From: an uncultured Lachnospiraceae bacterium
GTDB taxonomy: Bacteria; Bacillota; Clostridia; Lachnospirales; Lachnospiraceae
DNA: 51,530 nucleotides
Assembly: GCA_947567595.1 (NCBI GenBank)
Contig: CANOMQ010000030.1
Location: forward strand, 1-51,530
Reading direction: 5' to 3'
Part shown: piece after piece, positions 1-7,859 of the stretch
How positions within the stretch are numbered: position 1 is the stretch's first letter
Layout of the letters: each line of letters starts with the position of its first letter
Position numbers and translations under genes: made by a program
Notes under the pieces: model-generated
The model's input: only the letters and a program-made list of their open reading frames with translations
Told to the model about the DNA's origin: nothing
Databases searched by the model: none

Positions 1-1364
1 AGATCTTTGACCTGTTCTTTTATTACCTATCATACCCAAAGTTCAGAAAGAACCTGCTGCTTGTAGCAGACCGTCTTTCCAAGCGGCTGGCAGCCATTGC
101 GCGGGGCTTTCGCAGCCGCATGGATGAGCGCACGCAGGCGGCGTATGACGCGGTGCAGGGAATTACGGTCGGCAGAAGCTACAATCTATATCCGGTTATG
201 AAAAAGCGCCTTGACACAATCATTGACGACATTGCGGCGCACGCATGGAGAAGTACGCGGATTTCCTCGCTTGGGTGGTTGCTGAAGGGAACGATTACAA
301 ATATACCGGTGGTGGGGTGTTATTTTTTTGCACTGTACGAGACCTTAAATGGTCGTATCACGACCGGGGAAATGCTTGCATTTACCGTTTTGCTTGGGCG
401 GATTTTGACGCCGATTGGTGACCTTGTCTTTTGCCTGAACGAAATTCGGGAAGCAGGCGTTGCGTTTGAGCGTGTGCAGGCGATTTTTGCCGAACCGACG
501 GAACAGGAATGTCAGCGACAGCAGGAGGCTTTTGCCTTGTCAGAGCATGATGATTTGGAAAACTGTATGGCAGGAACGGATTTGGCAATCTGCTGGAAGG
601 ACGTCACGTTTTCTTATCAGGAGGGACACCCGGTTCTTCGCGGTGTGTCTTTTGCGGCAAAAAAGGGCGAAACCATCGCGTTTGTGGGCGGCTCGGGCGA
701 AGGGAAGAGTACGATTGTGAAATTACTGTGCGGATTTTACCAAAAAGAGGGCGGAAGCTTCCTGCTTTATGGCAAGGCGTATGAGGACTGGGCGCTCTCG
801 GCGGCAAGAGCCTGTTTTTCGCTGGTATCGCAAGATGTGTTTTTGTTTCCAGTCAGCGTTTGGGAGAATGTCGCATACGGGAAAAAGGACGCGACGAAAG
901 CGGAGGTTGTGCATGCCTGTGAGAGCGCGAATATCCATGCGTTTATTGAGCAGCTTCCGCAGGGTTACGACACACTTGTCGGGGAACGCGGCGTACGACT
1001 TTCGGGCGGGGAGCGTCAGCGCATTTCCATTGCACGCGCCTTTTTGAAGGACGCGCCGATTTTGTTTTTGGACGAACCGACTGCCGCAGTGGACGAGGAG
1101 ACGCAGAAGCTGCTTCAGGAAGCGATTGTGCGCATTGCGAAGGGGCGGACGGTGCTGATTGTCGCGCACAGGCTCTCGACGGTTGCCAGTGCGGACTGCA
1201 TTTATGTGATGGAACAGGGGACGGTCGCGGAGTCTGGGACGCATACGGAGCTGTTGGCGCGTCATGGGGCGTATGAACGGCTCATGCGGTGTGGCGCACA
1301 GGATACGGTACATAAGGAACAGGAATGCCCGGACTTGCAGACGGCAAAAGGAGCGGAGGGATAG
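1..1364 (+). CDS. ABC exporter half-transporter, ATPase with membrane domain (5' partial)
   Basis: The frame is open back to the first base of the window, so the ATG at 120 is internal and the true start lies upstream. What remains is the second half of an ABC type-1 exporter membrane domain followed by a complete nucleotide-binding domain. The Walker A reads GGSGEGKST (about nt 690-716), the signature is LSGGERQR and the Walker B is ILFLDEPTAAVD, followed by the H-loop in AHRLST. The C-terminus continues past the ATPase as a short charged tail. The next gene, of the same family, starts 1 nt after the TAG, so the two very likely form a heterodimeric exporter. Substrate cannot be told from the sequence; drugs, peptides and siderophores are all possible in this family. 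Confidence 0.9.
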   Translation, partial: IFDLFFYYLSYPKFRKNLLLVADRLSKRLAAIARGFRSRMDERTQAAYDAVQGITVGRSYNLYPVMKKRLDTIIDDIAAHAWRSTRISSLGWLLKGTITNIPVVGCYFFALYETLNGRITTGEMLAFTVLLGRILTPIGDLVFCLNEIREAGVAFERVQAIFAEPTEQECQRQQEAFALSEHDDLENCMAGTDLAICWKDVTFSYQEGHPVLRGVSFAAKKGETIAFVGGSGEGKSTIVKLLCGFYQKEGGSFLLYGKAYEDWALSAARACFSLVSQDVFLFPVSVWENVAYGKKDATKAEVVHACESANIHAFIEQLPQGYDTLVGERGVRLSGGERQRISIARAFLKDAPILFLDEPTAAVDEETQKLLQEAIVRIAKGRTVLIVAHRLSTVASADCIYVMEQGTVAESGTHTELLARHGAYERLMRCGAQDTVHKEQECPDLQTAKGAEG

Positions 1365-1365
1365 C

Positions 1366-3030
1366 ATGAAAAAACAGTTAAAAACATTTACTTGGTTTAT
1401 GGGACTTATGGGAAAACGGCTTCCCTTGTATCTGACTGCAATCCTTGTTTCTACCATCGGCTCGGCACTTTCCAAGGTCGCAAACGCATGGATTGTGGAG
1501 GATATTGTCACGGCGGCGCAGACAAGGGAGACGCAAGGTCTTTTATGGTCGGTTATCGTTTCCTTCGGGCTTTTTGTGCTTGGCTGGGTACTATGGCGGT
1601 TTGGCATTATCCGTTACAATATCGAGGGGCGAAGGGGTGTTGCCACAGTGGAAAAACTGGTGTTTGCCAAGGCAATGCGCCTTCCGTACGCATACTATGA
1701 GCAGCACCACAGCGCGGATTTCATGTCAAAACTGACCTTTGATACGGAGCGGGCAGGGGATATTTACAGCTCAAGGCTGCGCAGGCTCTTGTCAGCGGTC
1801 ATTTCTTCCATTGTATTCCTTGTCCCGATGATTTGCGATAGCTGGCAGCTTACCTTGTGCCTTTTGGGCGTGAGTATCTTGTCCTTTGCAGTCAATGCAC
1901 TGTTTTTGTCGCCAATGAAGCAAAACGGCAAACAGCTTTCCAGACAGCACGGCGTGATACTCGAAAAGCTGACAAATATGCTTGCGGGAATTGAGCTGAT
2001 TAAGATTTTCCCAATGCGCGGGACAATGTGGGAGGATTACCATGTGGCAAACGCGGATTATTATGAGACGCAGGTCAAGGCGGGGAAGCTTTCGGCGGCG
2101 CTTGAGAGCCTGAACTGTCTGTTTGACTTGACGGGGGCGCTTGCGTTTCTTGGCTTGGGGATTTATTTTGTCTCCAAAGGCATGATTGGGCTTGGGCAGC
2201 TTACAGCAATTTATACTTTATATGGAAGCTTCCGCTATGTGTTTCTCGATATTGGAACGTATCTGCCGCAAATGATGAACTGTCTTGCCAATGCCGAGCG
2301 GCTGTATCAGTTTTTGCAGTTGGAAGAGGAGGAGGATGTGGCTGCTGCGCCTGTGCCTTTATGGCAGGAGCAAAGGCAGGGGTATGCGGTCACGGTTGAA
2401 AAGCTTTCGTTTTCTTATGGGGATATGCCGCTTTTAAACGATTTGTCCCTGAATATCAAGGAAAACAGCTTTGTCGCGCTGACGGGGGAATCGGGCTGTG
2501 GCAAGAGTACGCTTGCCAAGCTTTTGTTAGGGTTTTATACACCAAACAAGGGGCAGATTTTCGTCTGTGGAAAAAGCTGCCAAAACAGCAGTATCAAGGA
2601 AATCCGAGACCTGATTGCCTATGTGCCGCAGGATCCGTATCTATACGGGGTAAGCATTGCGGAGAATATCGCGTATGGCAGAAGCGGCGTCAATCCTTCC
2701 GACGTGCCGATGGAGGATATTATCGCGGCGGCGAAGGCGGCAAACGCGCATGATTTTATCATGGAGCTGCCTTGCGGGTATCAGACCATTGTGGGAGAGC
2801 GGGGCAATACGCTTTCGGGAGGAGAAAAGCAGCGGATTGCGCTTGCGCGGGCGGTGTTGAAAAATGCGCCTGTTTTGCTGTTGGACGAAGCGACCTCGGC
2901 GCTTGACGGGAAGTCGGAGCAGTTGGTCAATGAGGCGATTAAAAAGGTCTGCCAAAACCATACGACGATTATGATTGCGCACAGAAGCACAACGATTGCG
3001 ATGGCAGATGAGGTAGTTGTGATTGGATAG
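1366..3030 (+). CDS. ABC exporter half-transporter, partner of the preceding gene
   Basis: A 554-residue ABC type-1 exporter: six-helix membrane domain in roughly the first 310 residues, then an ATPase domain. Walker A is GESGCGKST, signature LSGGEKQR, Walker B VLLLDEATSALD, and AHRSTT carries the H-loop His. The ATG at 1366 is chosen because GGAGCGGAGGG stands just upstream and an earlier in-frame ATG lies deep inside the previous gene. It is coupled to the upstream transporter gene (1 nt gap), pointing to a heterodimer. Oddity: the protein stops at MADEVVVIG, before the usual tail of about 25-30 residues (the G-x-I-x-E-x-GTH-x-x-L segment). Nothing resembling that tail is visible after the stop. 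Function as an exporter is known for the family; the cargo is unknown. Confidence 0.92.
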   Translation: MKKQLKTFTWFMGLMGKRLPLYLTAILVSTIGSALSKVANAWIVEDIVTAAQTRETQGLLWSVIVSFGLFVLGWVLWRFGIIRYNIEGRRGVATVEKLVFAKAMRLPYAYYEQHHSADFMSKLTFDTERAGDIYSSRLRRLLSAVISSIVFLVPMICDSWQLTLCLLGVSILSFAVNALFLSPMKQNGKQLSRQHGVILEKLTNMLAGIELIKIFPMRGTMWEDYHVANADYYETQVKAGKLSAALESLNCLFDLTGALAFLGLGIYFVSKGMIGLGQLTAIYTLYGSFRYVFLDIGTYLPQMMNCLANAERLYQFLQLEEEEDVAAAPVPLWQEQRQGYAVTVEKLSFSYGDMPLLNDLSLNIKENSFVALTGESGCGKSTLAKLLLGFYTPNKGQIFVCGKSCQNSSIKEIRDLIAYVPQDPYLYGVSIAENIAYGRSGVNPSDVPMEDIIAAAKAANAHDFIMELPCGYQTIVGERGNTLSGGEKQRIALARAVLKNAPVLLLDEATSALDGKSEQLVNEAIKKVCQNHTTIMIAHRSTTIAMADEVVVIG

Positions 3031-3135
3031 CAGACTACTTCTTTTCCATATCATTTTGTGTTGCAAATTTTTCCAAATAGGTTTATATTGAATATGTTTA
3101 TAAAATTTTAATATTTACCGATGAGGAGAACGATA

Positions 3136-4779
3136 ATGGAAAAATTAAAACCAAAGCTGTTTTCAGTCATGAAAACATACACAAAACAACAGTTCATCAA
3201 GGACATTGTGGCAGGCGTCATCGTCGCAATCATTGCACTGCCGCTGTCCATCGCGCTCGCGCTCGCGTCAGGCGTTGCGCCGGAGCAGGGTATTTACACG
3301 GCAATCGTTGCGGGCTTTCTGATTTCATTCTTTGGCGGTTCACGCGTGCAGATTGCCGGGCCGACTGCGGCATTTGCAACCATTGTTGCAGGAATTGTCG
3401 CACAAAAAGGAATGGACGGCTTAATTCTTGCAACAATTCTTGCAGGAATTATTTTGATTGTGATGGGATTTTTGCGGCTTGGAAACCTGATAAAATATAT
3501 CCCATACACGATAACTACGGGCTTTACAGCGGGTATTGCGGTCACAATCGCAATTGGTCAGATTAAAGACTTTTTAGGTCTGACCTATCCTGCAGGCACC
3601 GTTACAATCGAAACAATGGAAAAGGCGGGGGCTGTCATTCAAAATATTGCGACAATCAATTTGCAGGCAGTGGTTGTAGGGCTTGTGTGCCTCGCAATCC
3701 TGATTGTCTTTCCATATATTAATAAGACTATTCCCGGCTCTCTGATTGCGGTGATTGTGGGGATTTTAATGGTGCAGTTTTTGCACATGGACGTAAACAC
3801 CATCGGTGATTTGTATGAAATCAGCAATAAGCTCCCGTCATTCCACCTTCCGGCACTCACGATAAGGGACATTGTTGACATCTTCCCGGACGCCTTTACA
3901 ATTGCAATTTTGGCGGCAATTGAATCCCTTTTGTCCTGCGTCGTTGCGGACAGTATGATTAATTCCAAGCACCGCTCAAACATGGAGCTGATTGCACAGG
4001 GAATCGGAAATGTCGGTTCTGCGCTGTTTGGCGGCATTCCGGCTACCGGAGCGATTGCAAGAACGGCAGCCAACATCAAAAACGGCGGACGTACCCCGGT
4101 TGCAGGCATGGTTCATGCGGTTGTGCTTGTGCTGATTCTTGTCATATTAATGCCTTATGCGGCGTTGATTCCCATGCCGTGTATCGCCGCCATTCTGTTC
4201 ATGGTCGCCTACAATATGTGCGGCTGGCGGGCTTTTGCCAACCTGTGCAAATCTGCGCCAAAGAGTGATATTATTGTACTGGTTACAACCTTTGTATTGA
4301 CGGTCGTATTTGATTTGGTGGCGGCAATTGAGGTCGGCATTCTGCTTGCGGCAGTGCTTTTTATGAAGCGCATGAGCGAGGTTACGGAAGTGGAGGGCTG
4401 GAAATATGTTGACGAGGAGGACGACCCCGACAGCCTGACACTGCGTGAAGTGCCTGCGCACACGCTTGTGTATGAAATTTCAGGGCCGATGTTTTTTGCA
4501 GCAGCGGATAAAATCCTGACAATTTCCATAAAGGAGGATACCAAGTGCCTGATTTTGCGTATGAGGAGCGTCAACGCCATTGACGCTACGGCAATGCATT
4601 CGTTGGAGCAGTTATATGAAAAATATGAGCAGAAAAATATTCAGATTATCCTTTCCCATGTGAACGGACAGCCAAAGGCGGTTATGGAGAAGTCAGGGTT
4701 TGCGGCGAAAGTGGGCAGCGAAAACTTCTGTGCGCATATTGACGAGGCGCTGGAGCGGGCGAAGCAGTTCAATGCATAA
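3136..4779 (+). CDS. SulP-family inorganic anion transporter with STAS domain
   Basis: A 547-residue SulP/SLC26-type permease. The N-terminal part has the family hallmarks: a cytoplasmic lead, then hydrophobic helices with PLSIALALASG and the G-GSRVQIAGPTAAF segment that shapes the anion site, followed by some 10-12 further membrane segments. A STAS domain fills about the last 110 residues (from around VPAHTLVYEI to the end). Family members carry sulfate, bicarbonate or other anions; which one is not readable here. The start at 3136 is preferred over 3121 because AGGAGA at 3124-3129 is 6 nt upstream of it. It appears monocistronic, with non-coding sequence on both sides. Confidence 0.92.
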   Translation: MEKLKPKLFSVMKTYTKQQFIKDIVAGVIVAIIALPLSIALALASGVAPEQGIYTAIVAGFLISFFGGSRVQIAGPTAAFATIVAGIVAQKGMDGLILATILAGIILIVMGFLRLGNLIKYIPYTITTGFTAGIAVTIAIGQIKDFLGLTYPAGTVTIETMEKAGAVIQNIATINLQAVVVGLVCLAILIVFPYINKTIPGSLIAVIVGILMVQFLHMDVNTIGDLYEISNKLPSFHLPALTIRDIVDIFPDAFTIAILAAIESLLSCVVADSMINSKHRSNMELIAQGIGNVGSALFGGIPATGAIARTAANIKNGGRTPVAGMVHAVVLVLILVILMPYAALIPMPCIAAILFMVAYNMCGWRAFANLCKSAPKSDIIVLVTTFVLTVVFDLVAAIEVGILLAAVLFMKRMSEVTEVEGWKYVDEEDDPDSLTLREVPAHTLVYEISGPMFFAAADKILTISIKEDTKCLILRMRSVNAIDATAMHSLEQLYEKYEQKNIQIILSHVNGQPKAVMEKSGFAAKVGSENFCAHIDEALERAKQFNA

Positions 4780-4808
4780 TACGAGAAATATACTTTGTTT
4801 AAAATATG

Positions 4809-4837
4809 TCGACTTATACATTTAGTCGGTGTATAAT
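4809..4837 (+). promoter_or_regulatory. Candidate sigma-A promoter for the 51-codon gene
   Basis: A perfect TATAAT at 4832-4837 stands 17 nt from TCGACT (4809-4814), a 4/6 match to TTGACA. Predicted start is near 4844, about 45 nt before the small gene's ATG. Pattern match only. Confidence 0.5.
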
Positions 4838-4887
4838 GATAGGTATCAGTATCAGAAAAAACGCTTTGACAAATGAAAGGAGAACAG

Positions 4888-5043
4888 ATGGAAGTTATGA
4901 ACGAGAAAGAAATTAAAATAGTAAAAAATTCAATAATTTATGAAATTCGCTTAGCATTTGCAAGTGGTGAAAAAGAAGAATACAAGAAAGAAGAAATTCT
5001 TGAAATGCTTGACAAAATCGCGCTTGCAAAAGAGCAGGAGTAA
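4888..5043 (+). CDS. Small acidic/lysine-rich protein, 51 residues, unknown
   Basis: An ATG-TAA frame of 51 codons with a strong Shine-Dalgarno AAAGGAGA 5 nt upstream of the ATG and a consensus -10 further up. The product is rich in Glu, Lys, Ile and Leu with no hydrophobic membrane stretch and reads as two amphipathic helices joined by a short ASGEKEEYKKEE turn. A hairpin with a terminal TTTT follows at 5118-5149. I do not recognise a family. It is the only coding frame in the 416-nt interval between the SulP gene and mutS. Base use is more A-rich than the neighbours. The complete expression signals make it a likely real gene. Confidence 0.6.
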   Translation: MEVMNEKEIKIVKNSIIYEIRLAFASGEKEEYKKEEILEMLDKIALAKEQE

Positions 5044-5078
5044 AAAATAAAATTTTTATCAATTCCATAAAGCAACCT

Positions 5079-5106
5079 TTGATTTTTCCCCAAATTATGC
5101 TAAAAT
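5079..5106 (+). promoter_or_regulatory. Candidate extended -10 promoter for mutS
   Basis: TTGATT at 5079-5084, 16-nt spacer, then TGC-TAAAAT with the -10 at 5101-5106 (TGn extended -10). Predicted start near 5113 lies just before the hairpin at 5118-5149, so that hairpin would sit at the very 5' end of the mutS transcript. Confidence 0.5.
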
Positions 5107-5117
5107 AGGAAGAAGTA

Positions 5118-5149
5118 AAAACGGGCAGACGGTTTTCTTTGCCCGTTTT
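5118..5149 (+). terminator. Hairpin upstream of mutS: terminator of the small gene or mutS leader stem
   Basis: Inverted repeat AAAACGGGCA (5118-5127) and TGCCCGTTTT (5140-5149), a perfect 10-bp stem with a 12-nt loop and T-rich 3' arm but no long T run after it. It may end the 51-codon transcript, and it also lies immediately after the predicted mutS start site. Confidence 0.6.
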
Positions 5150-5195
5150 AAAGTGTGTTTTTGTCTACGCTACAAAAGAAAGGAAAGGTTATAAA

Positions 5196-7841
5196 ATGGC
5201 TCAGATGACACCAATGATGTCGCAGTATGTGGAAACGAAAAAGCAGTACAAGGACTGTATCCTTTTTTACAGACTCGGTGATTTTTATGAAATGTTTTTC
5301 GAGGACGCAAAGCTTGTGTCAAAAGAGCTTGAACTGACGCTGACCGGAAAAGACTGCGGAATGAAAGAACGCGCCCCGATGTGCGGCGTGCCGTACCACG
5401 CGCTGGACACATACCTCACGCGTCTTGTGTCAAAGGGCTATAAGGTGGCAATCTGCGAGCAGGTGGAAGACCCGAAAATGGCAAAAGGGCTTGTAAAGCG
5501 TGAGGTGACACGCATTGTCACGCCGGGAACCAACCTGAATATGCAGGCGCTTGAGGAGTCCAAAAACAATTACATCATGTGCATATCGCACTTTCCGAAT
5601 AAAATCGGCATTGCAATCGCGGACGTTTCGACGGGAGATTTTTATATCACGGAAGTAGAAAGCTTGTCAAAGCTAACCGACGAGCTATACAAATACACTC
5701 CTACGGAAATCATTTGCAACGATGCCTTTTTGATGAGCGGCTTTGAGATTGACGATTTGAAAAGCCGCTTGAAAATGGCAGTATATTCCCTTGATCCGTG
5801 GTACTTTGACGAGGACGGGTGCCGCAAATGCCTGATGGAACACTTTCAGGTCAATACCCTTGCAGGCATGGGAATTGAGGATTTTCCTTCCGGCATGATT
5901 TCGGCGGGCGCGCTTATGCAGTATCTTCTCGAAACACAGAAAACCCCGCTTACCCATATCACCCATATCACGCCGTATCTTGCGAGCCGTTTCATGCTTC
6001 TTGACAGCTCGACAAGACGAAACCTTGAGCTGACGGAAACCCTGCGCGAAAAGCAAAAGCGCGGCTCCCTTTTGTGGGTGCTTGACAAGACGAAGACGGC
6101 AATGGGCGCAAGGCAGATACGGACGGATATGGAACAGCCCCTGATTGACAAGGACGATATCAACGACCGCTTGGATACCGTGGAACAGCTCTGTAAAAAC
6201 ACGGTCGCACGGGACGAAATCAGGGAATATTTAAACCCGATTTATGACATGGAACGGCTTTTGGGAAAGGTCAGCTACAAGACCGCGAACCCGCGCGATT
6301 TAATTTCTTTTGCCAATTCGATGGAAATGCTTCCGCATATCAAGACCGTTTTAAAGGAATTTGACGCAAAGCTGTTGTGCGAAATTGATGAACAAATCGA
6401 CGCCCTTGAGGACTTATGTTCCCTGATCAAAAATGCGGTTTGTGAGGAGCCGCCTCTTTTAATCCGCGAGGGCGGCATTATCAAGGACGGCTTTGACACA
6501 GATATTGACCATTTAAGAAAAGCAAAGACGGACGGAAAAAACTGGCTTGCGCAGCTTGAGGAGGAAGACCGGGAGCGCACAGGCATTAAAAATTTGAAAA
6601 TTAAGTACAACAAAGTATTCGGCTATTATTTTGAGGTCACAAATTCCTTTAAAAACATGGTTCCCGACGATTATGTGCGCAAGCAGACGCTTGTCAATGC
6701 CGAGCGCTATACGACGCCAAAATTAAAGGAGCTTGAGGATACGATTTTAAACGCGGAGGATAAGCTCAACACACTGGAATACGATATGTTCTGCAAGGTT
6801 CGTGATGATGTCGCAAAGGAGCTTGAGCGCATTCAGAAGACGGCAAAGGCAATCGGACGCCTTGACGTGTTTGCCTCCCTTTCGCTTGTCGCAGAACAAA
6901 ATCATTATGTCAGACCATCGTTAAATGACAAAGGCATCATTAATATCAAGGACGGCAGACACCCCGTTGTTGAAAAAATGATAGACCACGATATGTTTGT
7001 GTCAAACGATACCTATTTAAACAACAGCAATCACTGCATTGCCGTCATTACGGGACCAAATATGGCTGGAAAATCGACGTATATGCGTCAGTCTGCATTG
7101 ATTGTGCTGATGGCGCAGCTCGGCAGCTTCGTGCCTGCAAAAAGCGCGGACATCGGCATTGTGGACCGGATTTTTACACGTGTCGGCGCGTCGGACGATT
7201 TGGCAAGCGGACAGAGCACGTTTATGGTGGAGATGAACGAGGTTGCCAATATTCTGCGCAATGCCACCGCCAAAAGCCTTTTGGTGCTTGACGAGATTGG
7301 CAGAGGGACTTCGACCTATGACGGATTAAGTATTGCATGGGCGGTGATTGAACATATCAGCAACAAGAAAATCCTCGGCGCAAAGACATTGTTTGCGACA
7401 CATTATCATGAGCTGACAGAGCTTGAGGGCAAGATTAGCAATGTCAACAATTACTGCATTGCCGTAAAGGAAAAGGGCGATGATATTGTGTTTTTGCGCA
7501 AAATCATCAAGGGCGGTGCAGACCGCAGCTATGGCATTCAGGTCGCAAAGCTTGCGGGTGTGCCGGATATGGTGATTGACCGCGCGAAGGAAATCGCGGA
7601 GCAGTTGAGTGATAATGATATTACAAACAAGGTTCAGGACATTGCCGTTGACACGAAGGGCGAACGCAAGAAGGTAAAGCATTATGATGACGTGGACATT
7701 GGGCAGATGTCTTTATTGGATACGGTCAGTGACGAGGATATTTTAAACGAATTAAGGGAGATTGATGTGTTCAACCTCACGCCGCTTGACGCGATGAATA
7801 CACTTTACAGATTGCAAAGCAAGATAAAAAACCGCTGGTAA
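5196..7841 (+). CDS. mutS: DNA mismatch repair protein MutS
   Basis: An 881-residue MutS1, full length for the family. It recognises base mismatches and small loops and recruits MutL in an ATP-dependent way. The N-terminal mismatch-binding motif LGDFYEMFFEDA contains the Phe and Glu that contact the mismatch. The C-terminal ATPase has Walker A GPNMAGKSTYMRQ and Walker B LLVLDEIGRGTSTYDG, with the ATHYHEL segment after it. Start at 5196 is set by the N-terminal MAQMTPMMSQY alignment and AGGAAAGG upstream. mutL follows 18 nt later, forming a mutS-mutL-miaA operon. Confidence 0.98.
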   Translation: MAQMTPMMSQYVETKKQYKDCILFYRLGDFYEMFFEDAKLVSKELELTLTGKDCGMKERAPMCGVPYHALDTYLTRLVSKGYKVAICEQVEDPKMAKGLVKREVTRIVTPGTNLNMQALEESKNNYIMCISHFPNKIGIAIADVSTGDFYITEVESLSKLTDELYKYTPTEIICNDAFLMSGFEIDDLKSRLKMAVYSLDPWYFDEDGCRKCLMEHFQVNTLAGMGIEDFPSGMISAGALMQYLLETQKTPLTHITHITPYLASRFMLLDSSTRRNLELTETLREKQKRGSLLWVLDKTKTAMGARQIRTDMEQPLIDKDDINDRLDTVEQLCKNTVARDEIREYLNPIYDMERLLGKVSYKTANPRDLISFANSMEMLPHIKTVLKEFDAKLLCEIDEQIDALEDLCSLIKNAVCEEPPLLIREGGIIKDGFDTDIDHLRKAKTDGKNWLAQLEEEDRERTGIKNLKIKYNKVFGYYFEVTNSFKNMVPDDYVRKQTLVNAERYTTPKLKELEDTILNAEDKLNTLEYDMFCKVRDDVAKELERIQKTAKAIGRLDVFASLSLVAEQNHYVRPSLNDKGIINIKDGRHPVVEKMIDHDMFVSNDTYLNNSNHCIAVITGPNMAGKSTYMRQSALIVLMAQLGSFVPAKSADIGIVDRIFTRVGASDDLASGQSTFMVEMNEVANILRNATAKSLLVLDEIGRGTSTYDGLSIAWAVIEHISNKKILGAKTLFATHYHELTELEGKISNVNNYCIAVKEKGDDIVFLRKIIKGGADRSYGIQVAKLAGVPDMVIDRAKEIAEQLSDNDITNKVQDIAVDTKGERKKVKHYDDVDIGQMSLLDTVSDEDILNELREIDVFNLTPLDAMNTLYRLQSKIKNRW

Positions 7842-7859
7842 GTAGAAAGGAACATCTAA

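Noticed and set aside
723-1607. 294-codon minus-strand open frame over the ABC transporter genes
   Set aside because: It lies opposite two clear ABC ATPase genes, has no family features and no ribosome-binding site; its length comes from codon bias of the real genes.
3639-4109. 156-codon minus-strand frame inside the SulP gene
   Set aside because: Antisense shadow of a conserved membrane protein, with unlikely composition.
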